DNA of 64,000 nucleotides from NCBI RefSeq assembly GCF_027887165.1, contig NC_077233.1:180939207-181003206 (forward strand), read 5' to 3'. Shown here in pieces: positions 32,034 through 42,715 of this stretch (position 1 is the stretch's first letter; every line of letters starts with the position of its first letter). The position numbers and the translations under genes are program-made. The notes beneath the pieces are model-generated. The model made no database searches and had not been told where the DNA came from. It worked only from the letters and a program-made list of their open reading frames with translations. This DNA is from Monodelphis domestica. Its lineage: Eukaryota > Chordata > Mammalia > Didelphimorphia > Didelphidae.

Positions 32034-32229
32034 TAAGATTAAAGGGAAGAAAAAGAAAAAACTGCTGATTCCAATTTAACTTAAGGAGAAAAGAGAAAAA
32101 GTTTTTTATACTCACGTGTTCTAGCAGCTGTGTCTTTAAGCCAAGTTTTTTGTTAAAAAAAAAGGACTAAGTGGTGAAACAGTATAGTAAAAAGGCAAGG
32201 AAAAAGTTTTATTGAGAGGATTCTTTAGA

Positions 32230-32247
32230 CTCCCGTGTGGTCAGCCA
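32230..32247 (-). promoter_or_regulatory. Primer-binding-site position
   Basis: Three nt after the LTR, the minus strand reads TGGCTGACCACACGGGAG. It begins TGG as retroviral primer sites do, but I could not match it to a tRNA 3' end from memory. Confidence 0.45.
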
Positions 32248-32364
32248 CAATGTTACAAGGGAATCACTTTAAAAGACTGATATATATTAATTTAAGGTCG
32301 CCAAGGAATCAGCTATGTAATTCCTAAATGAAAAACTCAAGTCAGCCGTCAGCCTTTTTTGGAG

Positions 32365-32370
32365 TTTAAT
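32365..32370 (-). terminator. LTR polyadenylation signal ATTAAA
   Basis: ATTAAA on the minus strand, downstream of the predicted transcription start, so in R or just before the cleavage site. The working copy for 3' end formation is the equivalent in the 3' LTR at about 23,854. Confidence 0.5.
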
Positions 32371-32437
32371 TACAATAGGAGCAAGAAAGGAATTAGAGAT
32401 ATATATAGAGAGAGAAAGGGGAGAGAAGGGAATAGGG

Positions 32438-32445
32438 CTTAAATA
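32438..32445 (-). promoter_or_regulatory. LTR TATA-like box
   Basis: TATTTAAG on the minus strand, also present at 23,927-23,934 in the 3' LTR and in the solo LTR near 62,965. Spacing to the ATTAAA about 70 nt downstream fits a short R region. Confidence 0.6.
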
Positions 32446-33215
32446 CCCCTTCTGTTTAGGCTGGGCCAAAAGGCCCAAGCCCTTAGATAGCTGGGGCAAA
32501 GAAAAGAGATCAGTCCCTATTACTCACGTGTCCAAAATGGAGAAACAGTCTCAGAGGCCCCCACCTTCAGCTTCCTTCAGAGCAAGCTTCCTCAGAGCCC
32601 AGGAACCACACCGACCAAAAACTCCACCCCCTCCCAGTCTCCAGACCCTCCTATCTTTAAGGACACCATCCAAGTTGCCTCCCCTCAGTCCTCACATCTA
32701 CCAATCACTCTTCATCAATTTCCCTGTCAATGGAGGCTCTCGCTTAACCCAGGACCGCCCAGAGGTTTCTGGCTTTTGCACATGTCTGTTGAAGATCATA
32801 TTTTTCAAATGATTAAATCTTTACTCCTTTGTTACAGCCCTTTCTAAATCCTGTTAACTTGAGTATGGTAGAGATTGGAATAATTAAATTTTGATCTAGG
32901 CTGCAGCCCTTACTCAATCCTATTAGGACTGAATAGGGTGGAGATTTATTCCAAGTATCTCCATTGTATCAATTCTAAAATCAATCAAGACTCAAAGAAA
33001 TTCCTGTTCTATGCTTAAGCATAGGTCAAAGTCCTTTCCATTGTTCAGCAAAGGGTTTCTGTCCTAAAGTAATCTTAAGAAGGGAAGAGAAGGAACCTCC
33101 CATGCCAATGGGGTTCCCATTCCAATAGACTATCAGTAAGAAATTTTCCAAGTATGAAATATCCCAATGGTGAAATTTCCAACATTTACAAGTCTAAGGA
33201 AATTTGAGGTTTACA

Positions 33216-33480
33216 CTTGCCTCATTTTTTTAGTAAAGTAAGATGAGAGAATCCTCATCTGAGGGAAAGATGGAGGAGTAGATGTTAGAGGCTTAGGGAG
33301 AGAAGAGCTAGTTTGGAATAGATGGGAATTAGAGAATCATTTAAGGAGGAATACAAGAATTACAATGCTGCAGTGAGGGTCAACTTGAAATTGGATAATA
33401 AGAACTTATAATATATCTGGGCAAAAAGAGTAAGAAACAACTTTGCTAATTGTTTTACCCTCCTATGTACATCAGTCTCC
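33216..33480 (-). repeat. L2 continuation after the provirus, with CTTG duplication
   Basis: CTTG (33,216-33,219) is the right target duplication. The antisense L2 body of 21,775-23,733 continues ('gagagaagagctagtttgg'), confirming the empty-site structure. 33,481-33,865 shows nothing assignable except a TA repeat at 33,598-33,640. Confidence 0.7.
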
Positions 33481-33597
33481 AATTTTTTAAAAATGTCCTA
33501 GCATACAATTGTAATTCTAGCTATGATTCTTAGAATCATTTCAGTAGGAATTAAAACAATCTAACCCATCAAATTACTGAGTAACAGATTTCTAATA

Positions 33598-33602
33598 TAT
33601 AG

Positions 33603-33634
<32 letters not shown>

Positions 33635-33640
33635 GTATAT
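33598..33640. repeat. (TA)n microsatellite
   Basis: Alternating TA with GTA interruptions. Confidence 0.9.
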
Positions 33641-33865
33641 CTAGATCTTTAATTTAGTTGAGAAAACTAGAATTTCCTTTTCTCCAGGTTTTCCTTGATA
33701 ACTTTTATGAACAATATAGTCTTTAAAAAGAAATATTTCAAAATTTTACATAAAGATATGAAACCAAAACTAATTGTAAATTAATTTCCCTTATTTATAT
33801 GCTGTTGGGAAATCATATTCTATTTGTTCTGTGTGTTTATTCTATATCCAGAATTAAAGGCAATC

Positions 33866-34200
33866 CAATCCAACAAGTATTTATTAATTACTTGTTATGT
33901 ATAGGACTCTGGTCTTGGCACTGGAGAGATAACAACCAACAAAAAAATAGTCCCTGGCCTCAGGGGATTTACAAATGATTACTGGAAGAATTCAAGACAA
34001 TATGGGCACTGTCATCAAAAAATAAATGAAATTGGACTATATGAGTAGTATGACAGAAAGAACTTTCAGGAAAGGGAGAGATCACCACTAGAAAGAAAGA
34101 TGAGGTAGGACTTGTTCTAGATCTTGAAGAATGGTTTAGGCTTGAATAGAAATAGAGGGTCTTATAGGTGAACATGACAGAGATGGGGATGCATGGCTAG
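33866..34200 (-). repeat. L2 3' end, antisense
   Basis: 'caacaagtatttattaatt', 'gtccctggcctcaggggatt' and 'ttcaggaaagggagagatc' follow the antisense L2 order. Confidence 0.7.
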
Positions 34201-34754
34201 ATATGCTATTTATCAAATATAGGTTTGTGTTCAAATATGAACTATTTATATACCATCTGCATTGTGTCAGAGATATGAAGCACCTAGAGACCAAGAACTG
34301 CATCTATTTGGTTTAGAAATATATTTTCAGAGCCAGGCATACATTATCTCTTAGTTCTCCTGGATGAAGTTAAGCGTGACAGTAAATCAAACTCTGAGAG
34401 AACTTGCAATTTCCACTGTCCATTTTAATAGATCATTATCAAATCTGTGTGGCCTGAAGCTGAGCCACAGCTATTAAAAATAAAACAAGAGTTCATCAGA
34501 ATAGCCAAGAAATAATGTGTTCTTATTTCAGACATAGCATCACTCTCTTTAGACCAATCAAAGCTTGTTCCATAGCTTAGTTTCAGGCTGATTTCTGACA
34601 GCTGTTATTTATTGAAACTTGAACTGAGCTAGGGAGGAAGTAGAGATCATAAGATCCTAGGGACATCTTATCATATGATCATAGTTTTAGGAGTCTTATA
34701 TATCACCTAGTCAGTCAAATCCTCTCATGACTTTCTTCTATTTCCTTGCTGTCA
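34201..34754. other. Unassigned DNA, possible conserved non-coding
   Basis: 34,420-34,630 lacks repeat signatures and holds a MEF2-like CTATTAAAAATA. This is only a pattern impression. Confidence 0.3.
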
Positions 34755-35055
34755 CATTGGCCTTTGGAATGCTCTCCCTCTACACCTCCATTTCATAAAA
34801 TCAATAGTTTCTATTAAATGGTACTTCCTACATGGAGTTTTCCTAAATCCCTTTCTCAGCTGCTTGTGTGTCTGTCCATTACCTTGTATTTAGAAATATT
34901 TTATATATCCTTATATGTACACATGCTCTCTCTCCTATAGAGAATGTAAGCTTCTTAAATGTAGGTATTTTTTCCTGTAATTTAAAAATATTACTAAAGT
35001 CTAGCACTGTGCCTGGCAATAATAGGTACTTAATAAATGCTTGGTTGATTGTTTG
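34755..35055 (+). repeat. L2 3' end, sense
   Basis: Pyrimidine-rich section, then 'gagaatgtaagcttctt' and the terminal 'agcactgtgcctggcaa' with 'ggtacttaataaatgcttg'. 35,060-35,160 adds a weak antisense SINE. Confidence 0.85.
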
Positions 35056-35324
35056 ATCTGACTGTTTAAATAACTTGACCATACTTATCCAGTTAATAAA
35101 TGGAGATACAATTTGAACTCATGTATCTTGATTCCAAGCCTAAGACTTTAGTATACCATGTTCTCTCAATTTTAAGTTATATGAAGTACAGGTTTTAAAA
35201 ACTGGAGTCTCTCAAGCTCATTTGATAAGGCAACTTTGTCTTTTCTACTAGGACTAACTGTATAATATGAAAAGAATTTCTAGAAGTGAATTTGAAGATT
35301 GTTAGGGATTTTCCATGGACTTAT

Positions 35325-35900
35325 TAATTTCTTTTTAAATTAAATTTTTTTCAATAACAAAAATTGTTTTTCTCTCTACCTCTCTATCAGTAGGAAAAAC
35401 AAAACAAAACCGTTGTAACAAATATGCAGTCGAGCAAAACAAATTCCCATATTGGTTATGACCCGTAAATTATGTGTCATTCTGTGCCCTGAGTGTATCA
35501 CCTCTCTGTTAAGAGGTAGGTAGCTTGCTTCATCACTTAACCTTTGGTTATTGTTGGTCAGAGTTCTTAAGGCTTTCAAAGTTGCTTGTTTTTTACAATT
35601 TAGTTGTTATTGTATGAATTGTTCTTGTTCTGCTAATATCAGTTCTCAGGTTTCACTAAAAATCTTTCCAAATTTCACTAAAAACATCCCTTCATCATTT
35701 CTTCTGATATGATAATATTCCATTACATTCATATACAACAATTTATTTAACTGTTTTCCAACTGGCGCATTCCCACTTGGTTTCCAGTTATTTGGCACTA
35801 CAAAAAGAGCCATTATAAATATTTTTTGTACTTATAGATCCCTTCATTCTTTCTTTGATCTCTTTGGTATTTAGCCTTAGTTAATGACATCACTGTTTTA
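35325..35900 (-). mobile_element. L1 3' UTR, minus strand
   Basis: T-rich edge then 'gagcaaaacaaattcccat', 'gtcattctgtgccctgag', 'tatcacctctctgttaag' and 'ccattacattcatatacaac', the L1 3' UTR order seen in marsupial L1. Truncated before recognisable ORF2. 35,901-36,379 holds nothing I can name. Confidence 0.7.
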
Positions 35901-36379
35901 ATTTCACTTTGGGCATAGTTAAAAAAAATACTACTATGGGCATTAACTTCTAGGCTCTTAACAACAACAGCAACTAACTTTTTGTTTATAAAAGCAAACT
36001 CCTATGTAGAGATATGCTTTCTTCTCTTCTACTCTAAGCTTCACCATATACAAACATCTAATACAAACTTTGTTTAGATAGGCCCGCTTCACTCTGGATT
36101 TTAATATTTATATTTATATGATCATAGAGTCCATGAAATGTCCCTAACCATCTGGAAATTCACTTCTGGAAATTTTCTTTCATATTATGTGGTTATATCT
36201 GGAAGAATATAAAGGCCTCCATCACATGATGAGATGGAAAGTAGGTTTTCAAAGGCTTGGCTGGTAGTAGGGTGGTGATTGGCAAATGGAGTTGAAAAAA
36301 TCACAACCATGAGTAGGTGATACTGAGGGCCATGAAAGTGGGTTGTAACATATAAGTTGTATGGAGAAACAAGTCTAAA

Positions 36380-36445
36380 GACATATATATATATGTATAT
36401 ATATATACATATATATGCATATATGTGTGTGTGTGTATATATATC
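36380..36445. repeat. (TA)n/(TG)n microsatellite
   Basis: Self-complementary TA runs with GTGTGT. Confidence 0.9.
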
Positions 36446-36884
36446 AAATTAAATTTTTTTTTTGGATTGGATTGAAATGATTTATTGGTAAGCTTCTTGA
36501 GGGCTTTGCTACTTCTCATTTTTGGCTTTGCATCCCTAGTTCCATGGAGACGTGCATGATAGGCAGCAGTAAGCAATAATCCATGACTAGCAAGGAATTA
36601 CCCAGGAAAGTATTCTAAAGGGTGAATGTCATCAGAGAGATGTATGAGGGACTAAAAAGATGGGCTGGTCACTGGGCAAGAGTGAAGGATGACCACTTGG
36701 AGGCTCCATTGATATCTTTATGATGTCAAGAGATTGCAGAGAAGGCCCTCTGGCTGATTGAATGTACTCTCCCCCAAGCCCTGCATGGTGCACTTATGGG
36801 AAGAACTGGAGAAGAGTTAGGCATAGTATGTAGGCATGGATGAGTTGCAGTTTGCATCTTTGGAGGAAATTTCTGCATTAAAGA
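36446..36884. other. Unassigned DNA
   Basis: No repeat or gene recognised. Confidence 0.4.
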
Positions 36885-36975
36885 GACTGAAACTCCATTG
36901 GAGTATCATCATCTCTGAAGTGCCTTGCACACAGTAGGCATCTAATAAATGTTTGTTGAATTGAGTTGAATTGAA
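36885..36975 (+). repeat. L2 3' terminus, sense
   Basis: 'gtgccttgcacacagtaggc' then 'atctaataaatgtttgttg', ending in TTGAGTTGAATTGAA. Confidence 0.8.
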
Positions 36976-37091
36976 GTGACAAATCCATTCTTCTAAGGCC
37001 ATCCTAATAGTCATCCGTCAGTAGTCTGCCTCTTCTGTGCTGTGGTTGATCTGGAGAGGTAGCCTACAGGCAATTAGAGAGCTAGGTTTCT

Positions 37092-39535
37092 TTGTCACTT
37101 CTTTTTTTTTAAATTTTTATTTTTTTAACATTATTTTATTTGGTCATTTCCAAACATTATTCATTGGAAACAAAGATCATTTTCTTTTCTTCCCTCCAAC
37201 CCCCTCCCACCACCTCTCCCATAGCCCACGCACGATTCCACTGGATATCACATGTGTCCTTGATTTGAACCCATTTCCATGTTGTTGGTATTTGCATTAG
37301 AGTGTTCATTTAGAGTCTCTCCTCAGTCATATCCTCTCCACCCCTGTAGTCAAGCAGTTGCTTTTCATCAGTGTTTTTACTCCCACAGTTTATCCTCTGC
37401 TTGTGGATAGTGTTTTTTGGATCCCTGCAGATCCGCCCCTTCAGGGACATTGCATTGATCCTAATGGAGAAGTCCTTTACCTTAGATTGTACCACAATGT
37501 ATCAGTCTCTGTGTACATTGTTCTCCTGGCTCTGCTCCTTTAGCTCTTCATCACTTCCTGTAGGTTGTTCCAATCTCCATGGAATTCCTCCACTTTATTA
37601 TTCCTTTTAGCACAATAGTATTCCATCACCAACATATACCACAATTTGTTCAGCCATTCCCCAATTGAAGGGCATCCCCCCATTTTCCAATTTTTGGCCA
37701 CCACAAAGAGCGCAGCTATGAATATTCTTGTACAAGTCTTTTTCCTTATTATCTCTTTGGGGTATAAACCCAGCAGTGCTATGGCTGGATCAAAGGGCAG
37801 ACAGTCTTTTATCGCCCTTTGGGCATAGTTCCAAATTGCCCTCCAGAATGGTTGGATCAATTCACAACTCCACCAGCAATGAATTAGTGTCCCTACTTTG
37901 CCACATCCCCTCCAGCATTCATTACTTTCCATAGCTGTTACGTTAGCCAATCTGCTAGGTGTGAGGTGATACCTCAGAGTTGTTTTGATTTGCATCTCTC
38001 TGATTATAAGAGATGTAGAACACTTTTTCATGTGCTTATTAAAAGTTTTGATTTCTTTGGCTGAGAACTGCCTGTTCATGTCCCTTGCCCATTTATCAAT
38101 TGGAGAATGGTTTGATTTTTTGTACAATTGATTTAGCTCTTTGTAAATTTGAGTAATTAAACCTTTGTCAGAGGTTTTTATGAAGATTATTTCCCAATTT
38201 GTTGCTACCCTTCTGAACATTGGTTTTGTTTGTACAAAAGCTTTTTAATTTGATGTAGTCAAAACTATTTATTTTACATTTTGGGACTCTTTCTAAGTCT
38301 TGCTTGGTTTTAAAATCTTTCCCTTCCCAGAGATCTGACATGTATACTATTCTGTGTTCATCTAATTTACTTATAGTTTCCTTCTTTATATTCATGTCAG
38401 TCACCCATTCTGAATTTATCTTGGTGTAGGGTGTGAGGTGTTGATCCAAACCTAATCTCTCCCACACTGTCTTCCAATTTTCTCAGCAGTTTTTATCAAA
38501 TAATGGATTTTTGTCCCAAAAGCTGAGGTCTTTGGGTTTGTCATAAACTGTCTTGCTGAGATCATTTATGCCAAGTCCATTCCACTGATCCTCCTTTCTA
38601 TCTCTTAGCCAGTACCAAATTGTTTTGATAACCACTGCTTTATAGTATAGTTTGAGATCTGGGACTGCAAGTCCTCCTTCCTTTGCATTTTTTTTCATGA
38701 TTTCCCTGGATATCTTTGATCTTTTGTTCTTCCAAATGAACTTATTTATGGTTTTTTCTAATTCAGTAAAGAAGTTTTTTGGTAGTTCAATGGGTATGGC
38801 ACTAAATAAGTAAATTAATTTGGGTAGGATTGTCATTTTTATTATGTTAGCTCATCCCACCCATGAGCAATCAATGTTTTTCCAATTGTTTAGATCTAGT
38901 TTTAACTGTGTGGAAAGTGTTTTATAGTTGTGTTCATATAGTTCCTGTTTTTGTCTAGGGAGATAGATTCCCAAGTATTTTATATTGTCTAGGGTGATTT
39001 TAAATGGTATTTCTCTTTCTAATTCTTGATGCTGAAATGGGTTAGAGATATATAGAAATGCTGATGACTTATGCAGGTTGATTTTGTATCCTGCAACTTT
39101 GCTAAAGTTGTTGATTATTTCAAGTAACTTTTTGGTTGATTCTCTAGGATTCCTTAAGTAAACCATCATATCATCTTCAAAGAGTGATGGCTTGGTCTCC
39201 TCATTGCCAATTTTAATACCTTCAATTTCTTTTTCTTCTCTAATTGCTACTGCTAGTGTTTCTAGTACAATGTTAAATAATAGAGGTGATAATGGTCATC
39301 CTTGTTTTACTCCTGATCTTATTGGAAAGGCTTCTAGGTTATCCCCATTGCAGATGATGTTTGCTGATGGTTTTAGATATATACTTTTTATTATTTTTAG
39401 GAAAGGCCCTTCTATTCCTATGCTTTCTAGTGTTTTCAATAGGAATGGGTGTTGTATTTTATCAAAGGCTTTTTCTGCATCTATTGAGATAATCATGTGA
39501 TTTTTGTCAGTTTGTTTGTTAATATGGTCAATTCA
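37092..39535 (-). mobile_element. 5'-truncated L1, minus strand
   Basis: A T-rich 3' edge at 37,092, then 3' UTR to about 37,540 and ORF2 from its C-terminus back to the RT domain, where the element is cut near 39,535. This is the best preserved L1 in the window. No target duplication recognised. Confidence 0.93.
37540..39535 (-). pseudogene. L1 ORF2 RT and C-terminal domain, broken
   Basis: On the minus strand the RT domain begins within the DAEKAFDK region (39,496 downwards), passes SGVKQG, and has FEDDMMVY at about 39,180, where most L1s have FADD; both Asp are kept. The frame then runs to the C-terminal Cys-rich motif (CWRGCG, then HCWWSC) near 37,910-37,960 and a normal C-terminus at 37,540. 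Stops lie near 38,480, 38,850 and 39,180-39,290, and a frameshift near 38,200. Not functional. Confidence 0.9.
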
Positions 39536-39679
39536 AATTCAATTTTGGAAGAAGACAAAACTCAGGGGCTGCTATGTCAAGAATAGAGAAGGAATTGATT
39601 AAAGAGCTTCTTCCATGAGCTTAAACATTCTGTATCTTTATCATGCTATGAAAGAACTCAATAGAATGAACTAAAAAAA

Positions 39680-39845
39680 ACTGGCAATGTGGTTCAGTAG
39701 AAAGAATACAGAATTTGTAACAAAGGACTCAAGTTTGAGTTTTACTCTTGTCTTTATATGACCTAAGACAAGGAATGAAAGAAGTTGGACTAAATGACTC
39801 CTAAAGTCACTAACATTTCTAAATCTTGGATTAGATGATTGGAAG
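39680..39845 (+). repeat. SINE, sense
   Basis: 'ggttcagtagaaagaatac', 'caagtttgagttttac' (B-box region degraded) and 'ttggactaaatgactcc' follow the sense order. Confidence 0.7.
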
Positions 39846-39919
39846 ATTCATTTTTCCTTGAAAGCATTTGAGTGTCTGTTTCAGGCATGCATATTATCCA
39901 ATTTCAATATTGTGAAATA

Positions 39920-40030
39920 CAGTAGATTGTATATTCCTTGAGGGAAGGGACTGCCTCATTTCTACATTAGAATTCCCAGTTCCTAGCACAGTGATTGGCA
40001 CATATTAAACAATAAATATTTATAGACAAA
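39920..40030 (+). repeat. L2 3' end, sense
   Basis: 'attccttgagggaagggact', 'ttcctagcacagtgattgg' and 'aacaataaatatt' mark it. Confidence 0.8.
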
Positions 40031-40323
40031 TTACTTTTCATTATCTTTTTTTGATTCATCAAATATCTTTTGCTTTGAACTCATGGGTCTTCTGTCTTGT
40101 TCTGGTATAAATAGCTTTATTGGAGGGAAGACAAGCTCAAGAGTGATTTAAGCAAAACCCCAGCCCTCTCTTCCCCCCTCCCAAGATTTAGTGGAGCTGG
40201 TAGAAATCTAGAGCTTTATTTTCTGACTGATTGGATGCAAGCATAGAGCTCTGTGCTAGGTACAGAAGGAGAGACAAGGAGACAAGTATCCAATAAGACT
40301 TATCCCCTGCAGTCATACAACAT

Positions 40324-40364
40324 GTATGAGACATACTGCAGTACTAACAGTATGAGACATACTG
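40324..40364. repeat. Left inverted repeat beside the retrocopy
   Basis: 40,324-40,344 (GTATGAGACATACTGCAGTA plus C) is followed by a second partial copy, GTATGAGACATACTG, at 40,350-40,364. The 21-bp unit is perfectly inverted at 40,782-40,802. Confidence 0.95.
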
Positions 40365-40374
40365 TGTCTTCCGA

Positions 40375-40781
40375 GTTCACGCCGTCCCGCCCGTCTACCC
40401 ACCCTTCAGTCCTTTACCCGCCACCCAGCCCTGTGCCCTTGCCTCTCTCCCCTCGTCCCGTCCACCTTCCGGCCTATCGACCCCGCGCAGACATGTCCGA
40501 GGCTCCCGAATACGCGTCCTTCTTCGCCATCATGGGCGCCTCGGCCGCCATGGTCTTCAGCGCTCTTGGTGCAGCTTATGGCACAGCAAAAAGTGGCACT
40601 GGTATCGCAGCCATGTCAGTCATGTGACCTGAGCTGATCATGAAGTCAATCATTCCTGTCGTCATGGCTGGTATCATCGCTATTTATGGTCTGGTGGTGG
40701 CTGTTCTCATTGCCAATGCTGTGACTCCAGCAATCACCCTATTCAAGAGCTTCCTTCAGCTGGGAGCAGGCCTCAGTGTGG
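40375..40781 (+). pseudogene. ATP6V0C: ATP6V0C retrocopy, 3'-truncated
   Basis: The parent encodes the 16-kDa proteolipid (subunit c) of the V-ATPase membrane rotor. This intronless copy has a GC-rich 5' UTR remnant (40,375-40,492), ATG at 40,493 ([11 protein letters not shown]), and the first membrane helix ([16 protein letters not shown]). A CGA-to-TGA-type stop occupies codon 45 (40,625-40,627), directly before the Pro-Glu that begins the next recognisable block ([17 protein letters not shown]). Similarity breaks after GLSVG near 40,780, so the second half, with the proton-carrying helix, is absent. It cannot make a working subunit. The GC island is only retrocopy UTR. Inverted repeats on both sides point to an unusual insertion or later rearrangement. 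Confidence 0.93.
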
Positions 40782-40832
40782 GTACTGCAGTATGTCTCAT
40801 ACTTCCACTTCTCAGTGGAAGTATGAGACATA
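40782..40832. repeat. Right inverted repeat and 19-bp-stem hairpin
   Basis: 40,782-40,802 is the exact reverse complement of 40,324-40,344. Overlapping it, arms 40,791-40,809 and 40,814-40,832 form a perfect 19-bp stem with a TCTC loop, so the same unit is present in both orientations on this side. Confidence 0.95.
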
Positions 40833-41434
40833 AACACAGCTATAATGTACAATATTATATGGTAAATGCATTAGAGATATCCTGTACAATATTATGTATG
40901 AAGGCTGAGGGGAAATATTGTTATGCACTAAGATGCATTTCTGTTGCCAAAATAAATGAAAAATAAAAGATTTCTTTGGCAAATTTGGTCATCTTGATCT
41001 CTATTCAAAGCAAAGCAAGAAAAAACATCTCTTCTGGCACTTTAAGTGAGTTGAAGATGAGACAGTGTTGATTTGAGTCCTTCTTAACTTCAAACAGCAG
41101 CTATTAGAAAAATGACAATACCATGGGACAGTGAGGATGCACAGAGGCTTAATTTGCTTAAACCTTCTTAATGCCAAGCCCTTCAAAGAGAGGACCCTCT
41201 TGCTTCTAGGAAGTAATACAAAAGGTGACCAGAGAAGCCTTTTAAGAAATCTACCATAGATGGGAAAGAAATCCTGGGCCTGGAAGAAAGGTGAATGCTG
41301 AGGCATTTGTTAAATAAAATATAATTCTATTACGAAGCACCATGCCACATCAAGAATTCATTAGAGCTCAGGGCCAATAGCATTTTAGTCATAGAGAATA
41401 ATAAAAAATAAATAACAAATAAATTTTCAATTCA
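40833..41434. other. Unassigned DNA
   Basis: After the hairpin, 40,833-40,980 is AT-rich with AATAAA-like motifs (40,950-40,970), not clearly ATP6V0C 3' UTR. 40,981-41,434 shows no repeat I can name. Confidence 0.4.
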
Positions 41435-41680
41435 ATAAATATTTAAGTGTAAGAAGCATCATGAAGTAGTGGATAGGGAGCCAACAATGCTTGAGCTGAA
41501 CCTGGGTTCGAGTCTCATATTCTTCACCTCCCCCATATTGGCTCTGTGACCCTAGTCAAGTTATTTAATTTCTCAATATCCTAGGAAACTCTAAGATTAA
41601 AAAGCTGTAGAATAATTACAGAACTCCATTGGTGGAAGAAGTTTCCTCACCAGGAATTGACTGGCTGGTATTGGTTTCTT
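41435..41680 (+). repeat. tRNA-derived SINE, sense
   Basis: 'tagtggatagggagcc', 'cctgggttcgagtctcat' (B box intact), 'tgtgaccctagtcaagtta', and the distal 'agtttcctcaccaggaattg'. Confidence 0.85.
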
Positions 41681-41729
41681 CTCCTAAAAAAGAAGAATGT
41701 ACAGTTCTGTGTTAGGTTTTATGAATATA

Positions 41730-41975
41730 TAAAAGGGAATAATTCTTGCTCCCAATGTGCTTACATTCTATTGGGAAGAGGCAGGGACTTGGAGAAGGAA
41801 AAGTCTTCCATAAATTCAGAGCAAGTGGTTTAGTTTACCAGGGACAGACAGACAGGCACACACACACACAAATGCAGGTGGTAACGAAAGGATGGAAGTA
41901 GTTTCTTTTTGGTTTTGTATGTTCAGAGGTTAGGACAATGCTTTGAACATGGCAAGTACTTAATAACTTAAAAAA
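41730..41975. repeat. L2 pieces
   Basis: Antisense L2 near 41,750-41,790 ('gcttacattctattggga') and a sense L2 terminus near 41,930-41,970 ('catggcaagtacttaataa'). A short CA run sits at about 41,858. Confidence 0.5.
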
Positions 41976-42184
41976 TGATTAAAAAATAAGAATCAGCTAA
42001 TGAGTTCTTAAACAACTGACAACTTCTTAAAAATGCACATTTTCAAATACATTTTTACTGATTCTAATAAGATGTTCTTAGCTTAACTGGCTAGTTCTTC
42101 CCAGTTAACACTAAATTGTTAAAAGAATCTAGATTTTCTTTTATATGCAAAGAGGATCCAGTTTCATGATACCATTTAGCAAAG

Positions 42185-42450
42185 ATATCTGATGAACAAT
42201 AGCTGACACTCATATAGAGCTTGAAAGTTTACAAAAAAAAAAACATATGAACATCTCATTATCTCATCCAAGCTTCACAGCACTGTGAAGTACCACAGAA
42301 ATGATTATTTCTATTTTATATATGAGAAAACTGAGATTCAGAGTAGTCAAGTCACTTGACCTTGGTGACACAGCTAATGTCAGAAGTGGAACTTGAATCC
42401 AAATCTTCCCATCTCCAAATACAGCACTCTATATATTACATCATACCACT
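42185..42450 (-). repeat. MIR-like SINE, antisense
   Basis: 'gctgacactcatatagagc', 'tgagaaaactgagattcag', 'cttgaccttggtgacacagc' and 'cttgaatccaaatcttcc'. Confidence 0.75.
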
Positions 42451-42464
42451 TCTCTTCCATTTTA

Positions 42465-42715
42465 AGGAAGTGCTCAGGTCAGCTAATACTCCCTTCACTC
42501 CTCTCAGGCTCTGTTTTTGACTTTTTGGGTATTTCCATGGTCTCACCCCACCTCTATTTTTCAGTTTCCTTTTAAATGTTGTCTTTCCTTATTAGAATGT
42601 TAGCTCCTTGAGGGCAGGGACTTCCTTTCTGCCTTCATTTCTCCAGTTCTTACCACAGTGCCTGGCATATAGAAAACACATATTAAATGTTTATTGACCT
42701 GACTCAAATAACAAT
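42465..42715 (+). repeat. L2 3' end, sense
   Basis: 'ttagctccttgagggcaggg', 'accacagtgcctggcatat' and 'tattaaatgtttattgac'. 42,716-43,224 shows nothing assignable. Confidence 0.85.

Larger units (their letters stand above)
31744..32250 (-). promoter_or_regulatory. AUG-free leader of the provirus
   Basis: About 507 nt between the 5' LTR and the pre-gag ATG. No ATG occurs in any frame on the minus strand. Contains the primer-site position, a possible splice donor (ACACGTGAGT, + strand near 32,112-32,121), an AATAAA near 32,208 and an inserted or captured SINE. The expected psi packaging signal cannot be located by eye. Confidence 0.7.
23738..33215 (-). mobile_element. Young class I provirus without env
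   Basis: A 9,478-bp provirus on the minus strand: 5' LTR, AUG-free leader, membrane/coiled-coil frame, gag, pro-pol, a non-coding region in place of env, polypurine tract, 3' LTR. Flanked by a perfect CTTG duplication. The LTRs differ by one substitution (24,118 T against 32,628 C) and two indels (2 bp and 1 bp). Pol is open throughout with all catalytic residues seen. Gammaretrovirus-like features are the PLREV capsid start, a single CCHC knuckle, same-frame gag/pol and the integrase WEGPF motif. Env absence means no extracellular cycle by itself is expected. Confidence 0.95.
32251..33215 (-). repeat. 5' LTR of the young provirus
   Basis: 965 bp, TG...CA. On the minus strand: long U3, CACGTG E-box (about 32,525-32,530), TATA-like TATTTAAG (32,438-32,445), ATTAAA (32,365-32,370), then U5 of roughly 100 nt. 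Transcription start near 32,410 and cleavage near 32,350 are inferred from spacing. Confidence 0.95.

Noticed and set aside
40253..40627. A 124-codon frame that includes the ATP6V0C start
   Set aside because: The first 80 codons are the retrocopy 5' UTR and flank, and the frame ends at the premature TGA. It is a pseudogene, not a longer novel protein.
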